From: Typhlomys cinereus
Taxonomy: Eukaryota; Chordata; Mammalia; Rodentia; Platacanthomyidae
Assembly: GCA_023101885.1 (NCBI GenBank)
Contig: JALPQD010000076.1
Coordinates: 2,684,397 to 2,748,396, forward strand
Direction of reading: 5' to 3'
DNA length: 64,000 nt
Of the stretch, positions 11,941 through 21,775 are shown one piece after another. The notes under the pieces were generated by a model. That model was not told the DNA's origin, searched no databases, and saw only the letters and a program-made list of their open reading frames with translations. The number at the start of each line of letters is the position of its first letter. The first letter of the stretch is position 1. Position numbers and translations under genes: made by a program.

Positions 11941-12263
11941 TGTTTTTTTATCATGTGTGCATGTGTATGTATGTGTGTTTGTGTGTGTACACGTGCACAC
12001 ATGCATGTATGTATGTATCAGAGGGCACTGTGTGTCCCTGTGGAGGACCAAGAGTGACTTTGGGAATTACCCTGGATTGCTTCTACCTCCTTTTCACTTC
12101 TAAGGAATTTACCAGGCTCCTCCCACCAAGCCTAGAAGTTCAGGCAGCTGCCATTTCCTTGTAGCTTTTTGTGTGTGTGTGTGTGTTTGTGTGATCTGGG
12201 ATCTGAACTCAGGACCTTCTGCTTGCAAGACAGAGTCTTAACCCCTGAGCTATCTCTCCAGCT
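11941..12263 (-). repeat. B2-like SINE, older subfamily
   Basis: Reverse-oriented copy with its head at 12263 ('ctggagagatagctcagggg' on the - strand) and a long TG/CA-rich tail at the left. Flanks 'ataaccactttt' (11923-11934) and 'tatgaccactttt' (12264-12276) look like a diverged target duplication. A second internal TG run sits at 12171-12192. Confidence 0.88.
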
Positions 12264-12354
12264 TATGACCACTTTTTTTAAGTTTTAAGTTTGAAACGAG
12301 GGGAAGTTCAGTCAGGAGAGTAAAGACATTTGTTTGGGGTATAGGCTATGACAG

Positions 12355-12500
12355 GATTTTGGTTTTTTGAGAGAGCGTCTCATGCACCAATTTCCCTATA
12401 CTGCTAGGAGGACCTTGAATTTCTAACCCTCCTTCCTCTCCCTCCTGAGTACTAGGTTTACAGGCGTGTGGCTTCCAGGCCTGGTTTAGTGGTGCCAATA
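12355..12500 (-). repeat. B1-type SINE, diverged
   Basis: On the + strand 'gagagagcgtctcatgcacc', 'ctaggaggaccttgaatttc' and 'cctgagtactaggtttacag' run in the order of an inverted B1 (gagacagggtctca... ggctggcctcgaactc... ccgagtgctgggattaaag). Confidence 0.55.
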
Positions 12501-13084
12501 ACAAACCTAGGACCTCAGGCTCAACAGGCAAGTAACTCTACAAATGGAACCACATCTCTTTCCCAGGCAGGGTTTTTTTAATTATTGCAAAAGGAGAAGA
12601 GAAAAAAAGCTAGGAAATGGCCATAGAAATGCCACTGGTCAATACTGGGCACCTTTTTAAATACTGGATTCTTTAAAAGACTTCTGGTCAAATAACCGGA
12701 ATGGAGGAACTCAATTAATGGAAACCTTAAAAACCACAAATGCTCAAACCCCACCTAGTTACCAAATGTGGTTTAGGTCTTCTTTTAAAAACTGCAAAGT
12801 GTTCTGATTTTCAGCAGGATTGATGATTGTTCGAAGTCTGATTTAATATTTAATTTTACTGAACTTATACATACTTTATATTTTGTGTTATTTATCCACT
12901 TACTATGCAGTTTTGTCATTAAAACAATATAATATATTTGATTTAAAGGATTTTTTCAGGAACTTTTCACAGTGGATTTGTGTGTGTGTGTGTGTGTGTG
13001 TGAGACTCTAACACCAGAATAAGATGCCCCTGAACTCTTTCACACTTCCCTCCATACAGCAAATTAAAAAAAAAAAAAAAAAGA

Positions 13085-13345
13085 TTCATGAGACTGTGGC
13101 TCAGTGGGTAAAGTGCTCACTGTGCAAGTATGAGGACCTGAGTTCAAATCCTCAGAACCCTTGGAAAAAGCTAGGAACAGGGGCCAACATCAGTAACACC
13201 AGCCCGGCAAGGATAGACATAGAATTATCCTGAGGGCTCACTGGCTAGTCAATCTAGCCGATCACTAAGTGCCAGGTTCAGTGATACTGTCTAGAGAAAG
13301 TGGAGAGCAATTGAGAAAGACACCTGAAGTCAACGCTGACCTCCA
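13085..13345 (+). repeat. tRNA-derived SINE (B3/B4-like) with upstream A-run
   Basis: Head 'actgtggctcagtgggtaaa', B-box region 'ggacctgagttcaaatcc' and tail region 'ctgacctccaataa' resemble rodent B3-type SINEs. It follows an 18-base A-run and a (TG)n tract (12978-13001). Confidence 0.55.
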
Positions 13346-13444
13346 ATAAATTGTTCATAATAATTACCTTTATAAAGGTAATATGGTTCAGGTGTTACAT
13401 TGCACACCGGAGGAGTCTGCACACAGTGGAATAGAGGCTTCACC

Positions 13445-13545
13445 ATTTCGGTAATTTCCCTCCCTGGTACTAAAGATCTAACCCAGGGCTTTGCACATAT
13501 TAAGGAAGTACTCTCACTGAGCTATGTGTTCCCAGCCCCCACACA
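13445..13545 (-). repeat. ID-type SINE
   Basis: The + strand reads 'ccctggtactaaagatctaa', 'cccagggctttgcacatatt' and 'tcactgagctatgtgttccc', the reverse complement of a diverged ID element (gggaacatagctcagtgag... cctgggttagatc). Confidence 0.6.
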
Positions 13546-13566
13546 TTGTTTTAAGTTCCACTGTTG

Positions 13567-14375
13567 ATTACTTCTTGGTTTTTTGATTAAAAGCAAACAT
13601 AATGTCTGTTCTTAGTAGTGTAATCTGTAATACATCCTCTGAGGACAAAATATTAAATGGCTTTTTTGGAGTTGAAAGATAAAACCTGGAAGAACAGGAG
13701 AGGACACAACAATGAGTGGGGGTCAGTTTTCCATTTACGGGATAGTTACCATCTATCTGCCAGCCCCTGTACCCTCCTTGGTTGGTGAGATCAAATCTGT
13801 TCACTCACAAGTGACCAGGAAGCAAAGTGAGAGTGAGCTTCTCCAGATGTACTTACATGCAATACTTGATGTGACCTATTTTCTCTACTGAAGCATGATC
13901 CCCTATCTCCTTCTTTGGGGGAGGGGACCTTCTTTCCCCTTCCCTTCTGTCTATAATTCTTTGTGATTACAGAAGGTATTACAAAGATTTACCTTTGAAT
14001 ATGTCATTAAGTGGGTTTGAAACTAGGATCCACTCGTTGGGGAGTACATACAGTGTCTAACTTTCTGTGTCTGGGATGCTTCACTCAGTATAATTTTCTT
14101 CTAATTCCATACATTTCCCGGCAAATTTCATTAATTCATCTTTTTTGATGGCTGAATGGTATTTAGTTGTATAAATGTACATTTTCATTATCCATTCTCC
14201 AACTTTTGGGCATTTGGGTTGATTCCATGACTTTGCTATTGTAAATAGTGCTGCAATAAATATGGTTGTGCTTGTGTCAAAAAAAAAAAAAAAAAAAAAG
14301 ATAAAACCCAAGTGTGTCCCACCCACTCCACTCGTTGACCTGGTGTTGCAGTGCCTTCTGGCATGTTGTACCCCT
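13567..14375 (+). pseudogene. Full-length U2 snRNA pseudogene split by a retrotransposed insert
   Basis: The left piece (13567-13687) runs 'attacttcttggttttttg', 'aatgtctgttcttag', 'ctgaggacaaaatattaaat' and 'ggcttttttggag', in the order and spacing of U2 snRNA from nucleotide 1 to about 120. The right piece (about 14300-14375) runs 'cccactccactcgttgacc', 'tggtgttgcagtgcc' and 'ttctggcatgttgtacccc', the U2 3' end. Removing the insert and one copy of the duplicated aaagataaaacc leaves about 190 nucleotides, the normal U2 length. Many substitutions make it inactive. It is not a spliceosomal gene. Confidence 0.8.
13688..14298 (+). pseudogene. Retroposed polyadenylated transcript ending in antisense L1
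   Basis: An insert of about 610 bases flanked by aaagataaaacc (13676-13687 and 14297-14308) ends in a 20-base A-run at 14280-14299, so it was inserted by target-primed reverse transcription in + orientation. Its last 300 bases (about 13985-14278) are antisense L1 ORF2 sequence: 'agtacatacagtgtctaact', 'tgatggctgaatggtattta' and 'gctgcaataaatatggttgt'. The AATAAA inside the antisense L1 lies about 20 bases before the A-tail and probably served as its polyadenylation signal. The first 300 bases are unidentified. It is probably a retrocopy of a non-coding or 3' UTR transcript. Confidence 0.65.
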
Positions 14376-14782
14376 TGGGAGACTTAAAGTAATTATTTAG
14401 CTAGTTCAGTACACTTCTCTGTTGATTTCCAGTTTTTTTTCCCATTGTTCTTGAGGGCTACATAAAGCCAGGCTACTGTAATTTATCAAAAGTTTTAACA
14501 TGGCCAAGAAAATAATTGGAGTCAAGTTTGATGACAAAATACTTGTATTAAACTGTTAAAAAAGTAATTCGATGCAAAGGATGCCACTAAAGAATTCTAG
14601 ACTTGTGCTATATCAGGCCCTGGGATAGATGACTTTTGTTCATCCAAACAGGTGGACATTTGTATAACACAGCATGCTTTCAATTACTGAAGCTTTTCAT
14701 TTTGCACGGTCCTGCTTGCTTTGACAACTATTTTTCCATAATTTACAAATGAAGATACTATTTTATTTAAATATTTGTGAGA

Positions 14783-14830
14783 TAGATAGGTAGGTAGGTA
14801 GGTGGATGGATGGATGGATGGATGGATACA
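14783..14830. repeat. Tetranucleotide microsatellite (GATA/GGTA/GGAT)
   Basis: Runs of GATA, then GGTA, then GGAT units followed by a TACA step, immediately upstream of a B1-type SINE. Confidence 0.9.
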
Positions 14831-14836
14831 TACATA

Positions 14837-14945
14837 TGAGCCAAACTTGGTGGCTCATACCCATAATCCCAGCACTTGGAGGCAAAGGCAGGAAGATCAT
14901 AAGGTCTAGGTTAGCTTGGGCAGCATAGCAAGACAGTGTCTCACT
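14837..14945 (+). repeat. B1-type SINE
   Basis: 'gccaaacttggtggctcata', 'cccataatcccagcacttgg' and 'gcagcatagcaagacagtg' follow the 7SL-derived B1 consensus closely and in order. Confidence 0.8.
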
Positions 14946-15061
14946 ATTTGTGTGTAGAAATAACGTGAATTTCCAAAACTCTGATAACAGTTCTAAATCA
15001 AATTGAAAGTGTTTAATCACTTTCTGAATCATAAAAATATTAAAAGTATGTCTGTAGGATA

Positions 15062-15235
15062 CCCAGAAATAGAGAGGAGAGAAGGAGAGAAGAAAGGAAG
15101 GAAGGAGAGAGGGAAAGAAGAGAGGGAGGGATGGAGCAAAAAGAGGGAGGGAGGGAGGAAGAGAGGGAGGGAAGGGAAGTGGAGAGGAAGAAGAAAGGGA
15201 GGGGAGGGGCAAAGGGAGCGGAGAAGAGGGAGGAA
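15062..15235. repeat. Purine-rich (GA/GGGA) low-complexity tract
   Basis: About 170 bases almost entirely A and G on the + strand, with GAAG, GGAG and GAGG units. Such a mirror-like polypurine tract can adopt triplex structure. It lies within the intron, about 1.6 kb before the 16863 exon. Confidence 0.9.
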
Positions 15236-16862
15236 AATCTGCACAGACTGGGGGCAGGCATTGAAGAGTATCACATCTGATCTACCTATTAAGCGTGGGT
15301 TAGGCCGTGCCTTCCTCCTGGGCCATGAATTGTGAAAGGAGCCTGGAGCCTCCACAGAAGGCTGTTTCAATCATCTCCACACTTCTCAAACCTTACCTTG
15401 ACAAGGAATGAGAAGACAGTTTTGCAGAACACAGGTTCCTGGACCCTGGCCACTTTCCTTTAGTTGGTTCCAGGGGACCCAGAGACAGCCTTTTTAGCAG
15501 GTATTCAGCACACTTCGATGCAAATATTCTGTGGAGCACACTTGGCTCATCAGCAATGTGAGCACAGAATTAAAACACAAATCAGCATGCTGGGGGCAGA
15601 GAACCATAGGCTAAGGCGCTCTCTAACTTTGAGGAGTCGAAGAGCCTCAGGGATTGGCTTAGGGGTCATAATCTGACCTTTCAAAGCTGCTGAGGCAGGA
15701 AGATGATGAGACCAAGGGCACCCTACACTGCACAGCAAGGTCTTGCCTGAAGACAAAGATTATCCCTATTTGAAAAGATGGGTGGTAAAGAACATTCCCT
15801 CATAACTAACCTTTGTGAGGCAGCAGGGCTGAGGGCTGATAGAAAAACACTTCCTTCCTGGCAAGGTTGAGTCTGCAGACTGCACAGAAAAGGTAGTTCC
15901 TGAGGCTAAAAACACTACCATGACAAAAGTATTGGTGGGACCTACTTAGTCCTTTGCTATGATTTTGATAAATAACTCCGGGTTTTATAATTCACATATA
16001 TTTGTCATAGAAATTTGAAACTGACCCTTACATCAAAGGAAAAGTGGATCCTTAATACAAAGAATTCAGAATTTCCACTTAAGGTTTTAATTTCAGATTC
16101 ATATTTTTAGAAAGTACAATTCATTGCAAAGCTTTGTTTCCATGAAGAAATTATAACCTTATGCTTATAACTTCTGTCACTTGATTTAGACATGAGCATG
16201 GTGTCACTGACTTAGCATTCTTTGGGGGAGGGTCAAAGATATAACATTTTAAATTTAAATCAAAATCTTCATATTCTTTTGAGTGAGTAGATAAAAGAAA
16301 AGTGGACAGGTTGGTAGGTACATAAGTAAGTGGATGGATGAACGGACAGACAGACAGATAGATAATCCATAAAGACATGTTTGTATTAGAAATTTGAACT
16401 TTTTTCTTGGCAAAAGCGTTTTCATGTATTTAATTCCCCATGACTAAATTATATCAAATATTAGGAAAATACAAACTTGATTGTAATTGGTTGTGATACT
16501 AAGTCTATTCATTCAGAAATTTTTCTTTTATTCACCTTCATCATCTATATTACAAGTAATCATTTAGAAATGGATGTGTTAGGGAGAATCAGTGAGGCCA
16601 TGCTCAATTCTGGCTATAGCTTGATCTGAGTATAACATGCACATCGTGTGACTGGGTGGATAGTGACCCTGTCTAGTTGTTTGGTACCTTACTTCCATAT
16701 TCCATGTCTAAAAGAATTTATCTTCATATTGTTCTGTTAAAAATAACAAAAAAAATCACTGTTACATTTTGAAGTATGTCTCAATAAACGGTTTTAATTA
16801 TTTTTGGAAAAAATGTATTTGAGAAACAGCATTTTTTTTTACTGAAGTGTTATATCTTTCAG

Positions 16863-16912
16863 AGGATCATAAAACAGGAGTGGGAGCAGTTATTTGGGCA
16901 GAAGGGAAATCC
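16863..16912 (+). CDS. CDADC1: CDADC1 short exon opening the C-terminal deaminase domain
   Basis: Fifty bases between AG (16861-16862) and GT (16913-16914). The first two bases complete a Glu codon begun in the previous exon, followed by sixteen codons reading DHKTGVGAVIWAEGKS. TGVGAVIW is the first strand of the catalytic deaminase fold. The exon ends in phase 0. It is too short to show as an open frame and was identified by phase and CDADC1 sequence. Confidence 0.95.
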
Positions 16913-16975
16913 GTAAGTATGAAATAATTCCTTAAATATCTTGTTTTGGTTAAGAACAGTTGCGTCTTCAAGGCA

Positions 16976-17105
16976 GTGCGTTTTGTTTTGTTTTGAGTTG
17001 TGAAACAGTCTCACAATGCTGTCCACACTGGTCTCCTGAACGCATTCAGCTCTTCCCATCTTGGTCCCCTGCCTAGCGCTGTTGCAGGCTCGCATGACAG
17101 CATCT
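16976..17105 (-). repeat. B1-type SINE, diverged
   Basis: The T-rich run and 'gaaacagtctcacaatgctg' followed by 'tccacactggtctcctgaac' and a terminal 'gttgcaggctcgcatgacag' resemble an inverted B1. Confidence 0.6.
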
Positions 17106-17199
17106 GAAGATGCATTGCATTTTATTGGCTAGTCAAAAGTAACCTTTTTGCATTGATGCATTAAGTTCTAGGAACACTTTCTCTTTGAGATACATTCTT

Positions 17200-17345
17200 C
17201 CCTTAGCAAACACTTACTAAGCACCTTCAGTGGGTGGGGTACTGTGCCATAGCGATGACCGGGGTTTAGAGATCACATCCTCTGCCTTTCGTGGCTTCAT
17301 ATGGTGTGATGGAGCTAGAGAAGTAAAAAAGAGACGTGCATAGAA
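17200..17345 (+). repeat. L2/MIR-like ancient repeat
   Basis: 'aacacttactaagcaccttc', 'gtactgtgccatagcgatga' and 'ctttcgtggcttcatatgg' resemble the L2 3' region (actgagcacctactatgtgcc... gcactggggat... ctcatggagcttac). Confidence 0.45.
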
Positions 17346-17674
17346 ATGTAATTATAACGAACATCATGAAAACATGTGATCACGAGGATCTCTTCTGCTC
17401 GGAATAATGTGTGAAATCCTTGGAGGTGGTGGCATGCTGCTAGCCTTCAAGAATGAGGACATCAGCTGTGTTGCCAGCACCTTGCACAGTCCTTGACCTG
17501 AGGTCAAAACTCCCATTGGGCTTACGTGATGCTCCGCAGCCTTTGCCATTGCCTCCTGTTCTCCACTGCTTTGTGGAAAATTTAAATCCATTGTGTTTGC
17601 TGTGGAAAGGCCTCATGCTAAATAAAGACAGAAGCAAAAAAGTCATGTGAACTCAGACTCTACACCCCGGGCTT

Positions 17675-17810
17675 CAGTTCAGCTGTGTTACGTGCTAACT
17701 CTGTGTCCTCAAACGGTTACTGAATCTCTCTTGGCCTCAGTTTTCCTATGGATAAATAGGGACAATAGCATGACTTCACACTTTTTCAAGGATCAAGTGA
17801 ATGAAATGGA
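17675..17810 (+). repeat. MIR SINE relic
   Basis: 'tctctcttggcctcagtttt', 'cctatggataaatagggaca' and 'caaggatcaagtgaatgaaa' keep the MIR order (cctcagtttcctcatctgtaa... gaggattaaatgaga). Confidence 0.6.
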
Positions 17811-17815
17811 GCGTT

Positions 17816-17905
17816 AGGGCTGATGGAGCTGAGAACTCTGGCTTAGCATTTGTGAGTATCCAAGTTTGATCCCCTGTGCCTGCATTCACATAGAAATAAA
17901 ATTAA
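17816..17905 (+). repeat. ID-type SINE
   Basis: 'agggctgatggagctgagaa', 'ggcttagcatttgtgagta' and 'ccaagtttgatcccctgtgc' give the ID head, followed by an A-rich tail. Confidence 0.5.
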
Positions 17906-17959
17906 AAAGAAAAGAAACAGTGAATGTGAAACTTGGCATTATGTTTGACATTTGGGAAA

Positions 17960-18184
17960 TGCTCAAGAATTCAGATCCTGAGTCCCAAGTTAAAAAAAAA
18001 AAAAATGCCAGGCAGAAATGGCAGTGGTCTGCACTTCTAGCCTGGTGGGCAGAACATGGGAAACTCCAGAGCCAAGCAAAAAGGAGGTAGAAGCAATCTA
18101 GGATGACTCCTGAAATCACCCTTGGTCCTCTGCAAGGACACACAGTGTCCTCTCATACACATGCATGCATACAAGTAAAATAAA
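17960..18184 (+). repeat. B2-like SINE, older subfamily, 5'-truncated
   Basis: Lacks the first part of the head but keeps 'cagatcctgagtcccaagtt', an internal 13-base A-run, 'gcacttctagcctggtgggc', 'aggaggtagaagcaatc' and a CA/ATG-rich tail ending 'aagtaaaataaagg'. Confidence 0.85.
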
Positions 18185-19003
18185 GGAATGTGTTGAGGTA
18201 TTTTTACAGCCTTTGTAGTGTTATACAGATGATAGCATTTTTATTAAGCTTTATAGTAAATAAATCTGTTGATGCAACCACTTGTACTTTTAATAGACTG
18301 AAATTTAGTGATTGTTATATTCTAGTTATTTTAAATACATCTATGATAAAATATCATTCTAGTAATTAAGAGATCATTCATATTTACATCTAATATCCAT
18401 TGATAAAGAGAACTAGAGCCATGAATAAATTCTGTGATTATATGTACCTATATTAAAGGCTTAATAAGTATTGATAATTAATGGAAACATCAGTGTTTAT
18501 TCTCCAACTAAATCCCAATAGAACATTTTAATTAGCCACAGAAATTGTTCATAGTACTTCTGAGATTTATACACACACACGCACATGCACATATATATCA
18601 TATGTATATAATAAGAAATTAACAGTCACTTATTAAAACCAGCTATGTATGCAGCATCTAATTTACACTTTATGGAATAGAAAAGAAGTTTAAAATTCCC
18701 TAGAATTTTACAATATACTTAGAGAGAATTGTCTGATCAAATAAAACAATTTATAAATTAAAGAGGATACTATAACTGCTCAATCAAAGATAGCCTTGAG
18801 GTTGTAGACAAGGGGTGGCCATCTTTCTTTCAGCTGAGCCTTGTGAAGGCCACATTGCCACAGGATGAGCTGATATTGTTATCAGTGACTCAGTTTGTCA
18901 TACAAGTGGGGATGAATTTCCATTCTGTGGAATATGACAGCAACCTTGCAAACGACACTGCAAAGCCTTTCAGAGCTCTCACTGTAGCTGTCTGTCCTTG
19001 CAG

Positions 19004-19173
19004 AGAAGCTGTGATGGAACCGGCGCCATGTACTTCGTAGGGTGTGGTTACAATGCCTTTCCTGTTGGCTCTGAGTATGCTGACTTTCCCCACATGGATG
19101 ACAAGCATAAAGACAGAGAAATAAGGAAGTTCCGATACATTATACATGCAGAACAGAATGCCTTGACATTCAG
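19004..19173 (+). CDS. CDADC1: CDADC1 exon with catalytic HAE motif
   Basis: Exon of 170 bases between AG (19002-19003) and GT (19174-19175), reading RSCDGTGAMYFVGCGYNAFP and ending NALTF plus two bases. It includes HAE at 19145-19153 in the context RYIIHAEQNAL. The histidine is a zinc ligand and the glutamate is the proton shuttle of the cytidine deaminase superfamily. This is the only intact catalytic glutamate in the protein, so the C-terminal domain is the enzyme domain. The upstream GCGYNAFPVG loop contributes to substrate binding in dCMP-type deaminases. Confidence 0.97.
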
Positions 19174-19551
19174 GTATGAAATATTTTCACTGTGCTTTTC
19201 TTTAAAATATAACAAAAGATAGTTGTTGAAATTGGCTCTTTGTTGTCTTCTACTTCCTCTTTATAACTGTAAGAAATACTATTTTAGAAATACAATTTCA
19301 GTAAAGTTGGTTCTTGCTGCTAGACTCAAGACCTTGTAGCAGATTCCTCAGCTCCGTTTACTTCTTGCAAAGATCTATTTTGCCTATCAGTCTCTACAGT
19401 AAGAAACTAAAGTTTGACCCTAGGATCGTGCTTATCCATTCATGTTTTTCTAATGCTAGTATCGCATTTGTTTTTGAAATTTAGAGCACATATGTTGTAT
19501 TTATAAGCTATGAAATGTATCATGAACTAAAGTGTTTTAAGGAGCTTCTGT

Positions 19552-19655
19552 TAGGGCTCTCTTGCCCCCTCACGGATTCAAGTCCATGAGTTCCATTCTT
19601 TCTCTCCTCTAATAACTCTGCCTTGATCAAAAAAAAAAAGAAAAAAAAAAAAACA
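19552..19655 (+). repeat. LTR-like repeat 3' part with A-tail
   Basis: 'cttgccccctcacggattca', 'agtccatgagttccattctt' and 'tctctcctctaataactctg' are shared, with divergence, with the + copy at about 31595-31690 and the - copy near 48780-48900. A long A-rich run follows (19629-19654). Family name not known to me. Confidence 0.5.
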
Positions 19656-19801
19656 GCTTCTGTTCAGAAATTGCAGCTGGCTTCTAAAGTTAGTTTAGAT
19701 CATTTCCACAAACACATCTCCACATTTGCCTTTAAGGGGTGATGTTAAGAGTATTAAAAACTGAAACATGGCTCTCATGGTGAGGATCTCTTAATGCAGA
19801 A

Positions 19802-20150
19802 TGTTGTTGTATTAGTTTTCTCTTGTCACTTCGACCGAATATCCAGCAAGAAATGACTTACGGGGAAAAGAGATTTATTACAGCCTAAGTTTGAAGGGAT
19901 ACAGTCCATCATGGCAGGAAAGGCAGGGCTGCGGGAACCCGAGGAAGGTGGTCATATTCTGTCTACAGTAGGAAACAGAGTAAGTCGGAAAGGGGGCTTG
20001 GCTAAAAACTTAAAACAATTGATCCACTTTTTTCTGTAAGGCTGAACCTCCTAAAGGTTCCACAGCCTTCCAAAGCAGCACCATCTGCTGGAGAACAAAT
20101 ATTCAAACCTAAGAGCCTGTGAGGGACATTTCACATTCATACCCCAACAC
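19802..20150 (+). mobile_element. URR1/hAT-Charlie-like non-autonomous DNA transposon
   Basis: 'gtattagttttctcttgtca', 'aagagatttattacagccta', 'ggatacagtccatcatggca' and 'cctaagagcctgtgagggac' follow the order of the rodent URR1 consensus as I recall it (ttttctgttgct... gtccatcatggcggg... tatgagcctatgggggcc). It is non-coding. A CTCF-like core with one mismatch lies at 20078-20091. Confidence 0.6.
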
Positions 20151-21305
20151 GCTGTAAGGTGGCAGAGGCAGACACCTGATCCCCCAGGGATGAGAAGGCA
20201 TGCGATAGGGAAGAACTGGAGTTTGAGTTGAGCTTGAAAGGATTGCTGGAATCACAGCAGTAAGTACTGTGCCTTGAAGGGAAAACCAGTCTTGATTCCA
20301 GCATGAGCCACCTATCTAAACTTAAGAGCATGTGTTTAGAAACACATATTCCAGTTAGGCTAAAACGACAGGATCAGTTGTGATGGGATAGTAGAGAACT
20401 TTTGAATGTAGACTCTGCTTGATAGGCACTGGGCAATGGAAGCCCATTTAGGAGTCCCATTGTATATCCTTAGATAGCAAGTAGATTGTTCATACAGCCT
20501 ACATGTGTAGAATTCTGTTGTCTAGTCCAGGTGAACAGAAATGAGACTCAGCTAACAAGACAGATATGGAAAGTGAACAATCGAAGACAGCTGTCTGATA
20601 GCAATATAGACTGCTGGACCTGAGACCTAGTCACTGCAGTGTCACATGATGGCAATCCTTGGCAAAACCTCATCAAAAATATTCTCCATTCTGTTTCTTG
20701 TCTTCATTACAGGTTTACTTGCTGTATTCTGTAGAGAACCTTGACTATGTAATATTCAAGCTATTATTTAAAAAATTGTAATAAGGAAAGGTTAAGCGTA
20801 CTAAAAGCCAAAATTGAACTTTTAGCATTTATTCATTAATTATTTTCTTATTTATATCCCAGTTATAGATGCGCCTTTTGGCCACCATGCTGGCTTAATG
20901 TCTAATCAGAAATGGTTACATAGCTCTTAAAGAGTTTGAACTCCAATTTTCAGTATCTTAAAGAGGTGTGTACTTCAAAAGAACTGCTTTCTCTTTTTAG
21001 TCACTTTTACCTCTACCTTCTTTGTCCCCCTTCTCTCTCCTCTCTGTTATTCTCTCTCTCTCCTATCTCTAATTTCAGTGACTTTATAAACTGATACTGA
21101 CATCATGCCAATGGTTTATAATCAAAAAATGAATTTCAGTTATACTAATTGTTATGTTTTCATATATTTTGCAAATTTGCAAGAGTAAGACTTGATCATT
21201 ATTTGTAGTATTCCAAATCTATTTTGTGAGCAACTTGACTTTAAGATTCAAGGATTCCTCAGGAAAAAAATATATATATTTGCCCTTTCAAAAACTGCTT
21301 TTGTG

Positions 21306-21551
21306 GGGCTGGAGAGTTGGCTCAGGGGTTAAGCCTCTGCCTTGCAGGCAGAAGGTCCTGAGTTCAGATCCTAGACCCCACGTATAGACACCAGGCGGAA
21401 GCGGGGGCGGCCTGCGTTTCCAGTCCTGGTAGGGCGGAGCCTGTGAATCCCGGGGCAGAGTAAACAAGGAGGAGGTGGAGGCGTCTGTGGTGATTCCCGA
21501 ATTCGTCTGTGGTTCTACACACACGCACACACGCACACTAAAAAAAAAAAA
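21306..21551 (+). repeat. B2-like SINE, younger GC-rich subfamily, next to a splice acceptor
   Basis: Starts 'gggctggagagttggctcag' and has the younger body ('ggcggaagcgggggcggcct', 'ggtagggcggagcctgtg') with intact CpGs, a CA-rich region and an A-tail. The flanks aaactgcttttgtg and aaacttcttttgta form a target duplication with two differences. The downstream duplicate ends at about 21562, leaving only 23 bases of original intron before the exon at 21586. Confidence 0.92.
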
Positions 21552-21585
21552 CTTCTTTTGTAATATTTCATAAATATTTTCGTAG

Positions 21586-21775
21586 GTGTCAAGAAATAAA
21601 ACCAGAAGAAAGAAGCATGATTTTTGTGACAAAGTGCCCATGCGATGAGTGTGTTCCTTTAATTAAAGGTGCAGGCATAAAACAAATCTATGCAGGGGAT
21701 GTAGATGTTGGAAAAAAGAAGGCAGACATCTCCTATATGAGGTTTGGGGAACTTGAAGGTGTTAGTAAATTCACA
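21586..21775 (+). CDS. CDADC1: CDADC1 exon with zinc-binding PCxxC motif
   Basis: Exon of 190 bases between AG (21584-21585) and GT (21776-21777). The first base completes an Arg codon, then CQEIKPEERSMIFVTKCPCD and onward. PCDEC at 21638-21652 supplies the two cysteine zinc ligands that pair with HAE in the previous exon. GAGIKQIYAGDVDVGKKKAD follows, and the exon ends GVSKFT in phase 0. Together with the 19004 exon it completes the catalytic domain. The acceptor tract is weak (ttcataaatattttcgtag). Confidence 0.97.

Larger units (their letters stand above)
11325..16862 (+). other. CDADC1: CDADC1 intron (largest in the window)
   Basis: Runs from GTGAGT at 11325 to AG at 16861-16862. It carries a SINE-rich left half, a nested U2-pseudogene/retrocopy locus (13567-14375) and simple-sequence tracts at 14783-14830, 15062-15235 and 16288-16365 (GATA/GGAT/GACA-type). 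Stretches at 12505-13080, 14380-14780 and 15240-16280 show nothing I can assign with confidence. Confidence 0.85.
16913..19003 (+). other. CDADC1: CDADC1 intron
   Basis: GTAAGT donor at 16913 and acceptor AG at 19002-19003. It is filled with old and young repeats listed separately. The 18190-18830 interval is AT-rich with a short CA/TA run (18571-18607) and nothing else I can name. Confidence 0.85.
19174..21585 (+). other. CDADC1: CDADC1 intron
   Basis: From GT at 19174 to AG at 21584-21585. It contains an LTR-like polyadenylated fragment, a URR1-like element and a young B2-like SINE that ends just before the acceptor. The interval 20160-21290 has no recognisable element. Confidence 0.85.
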
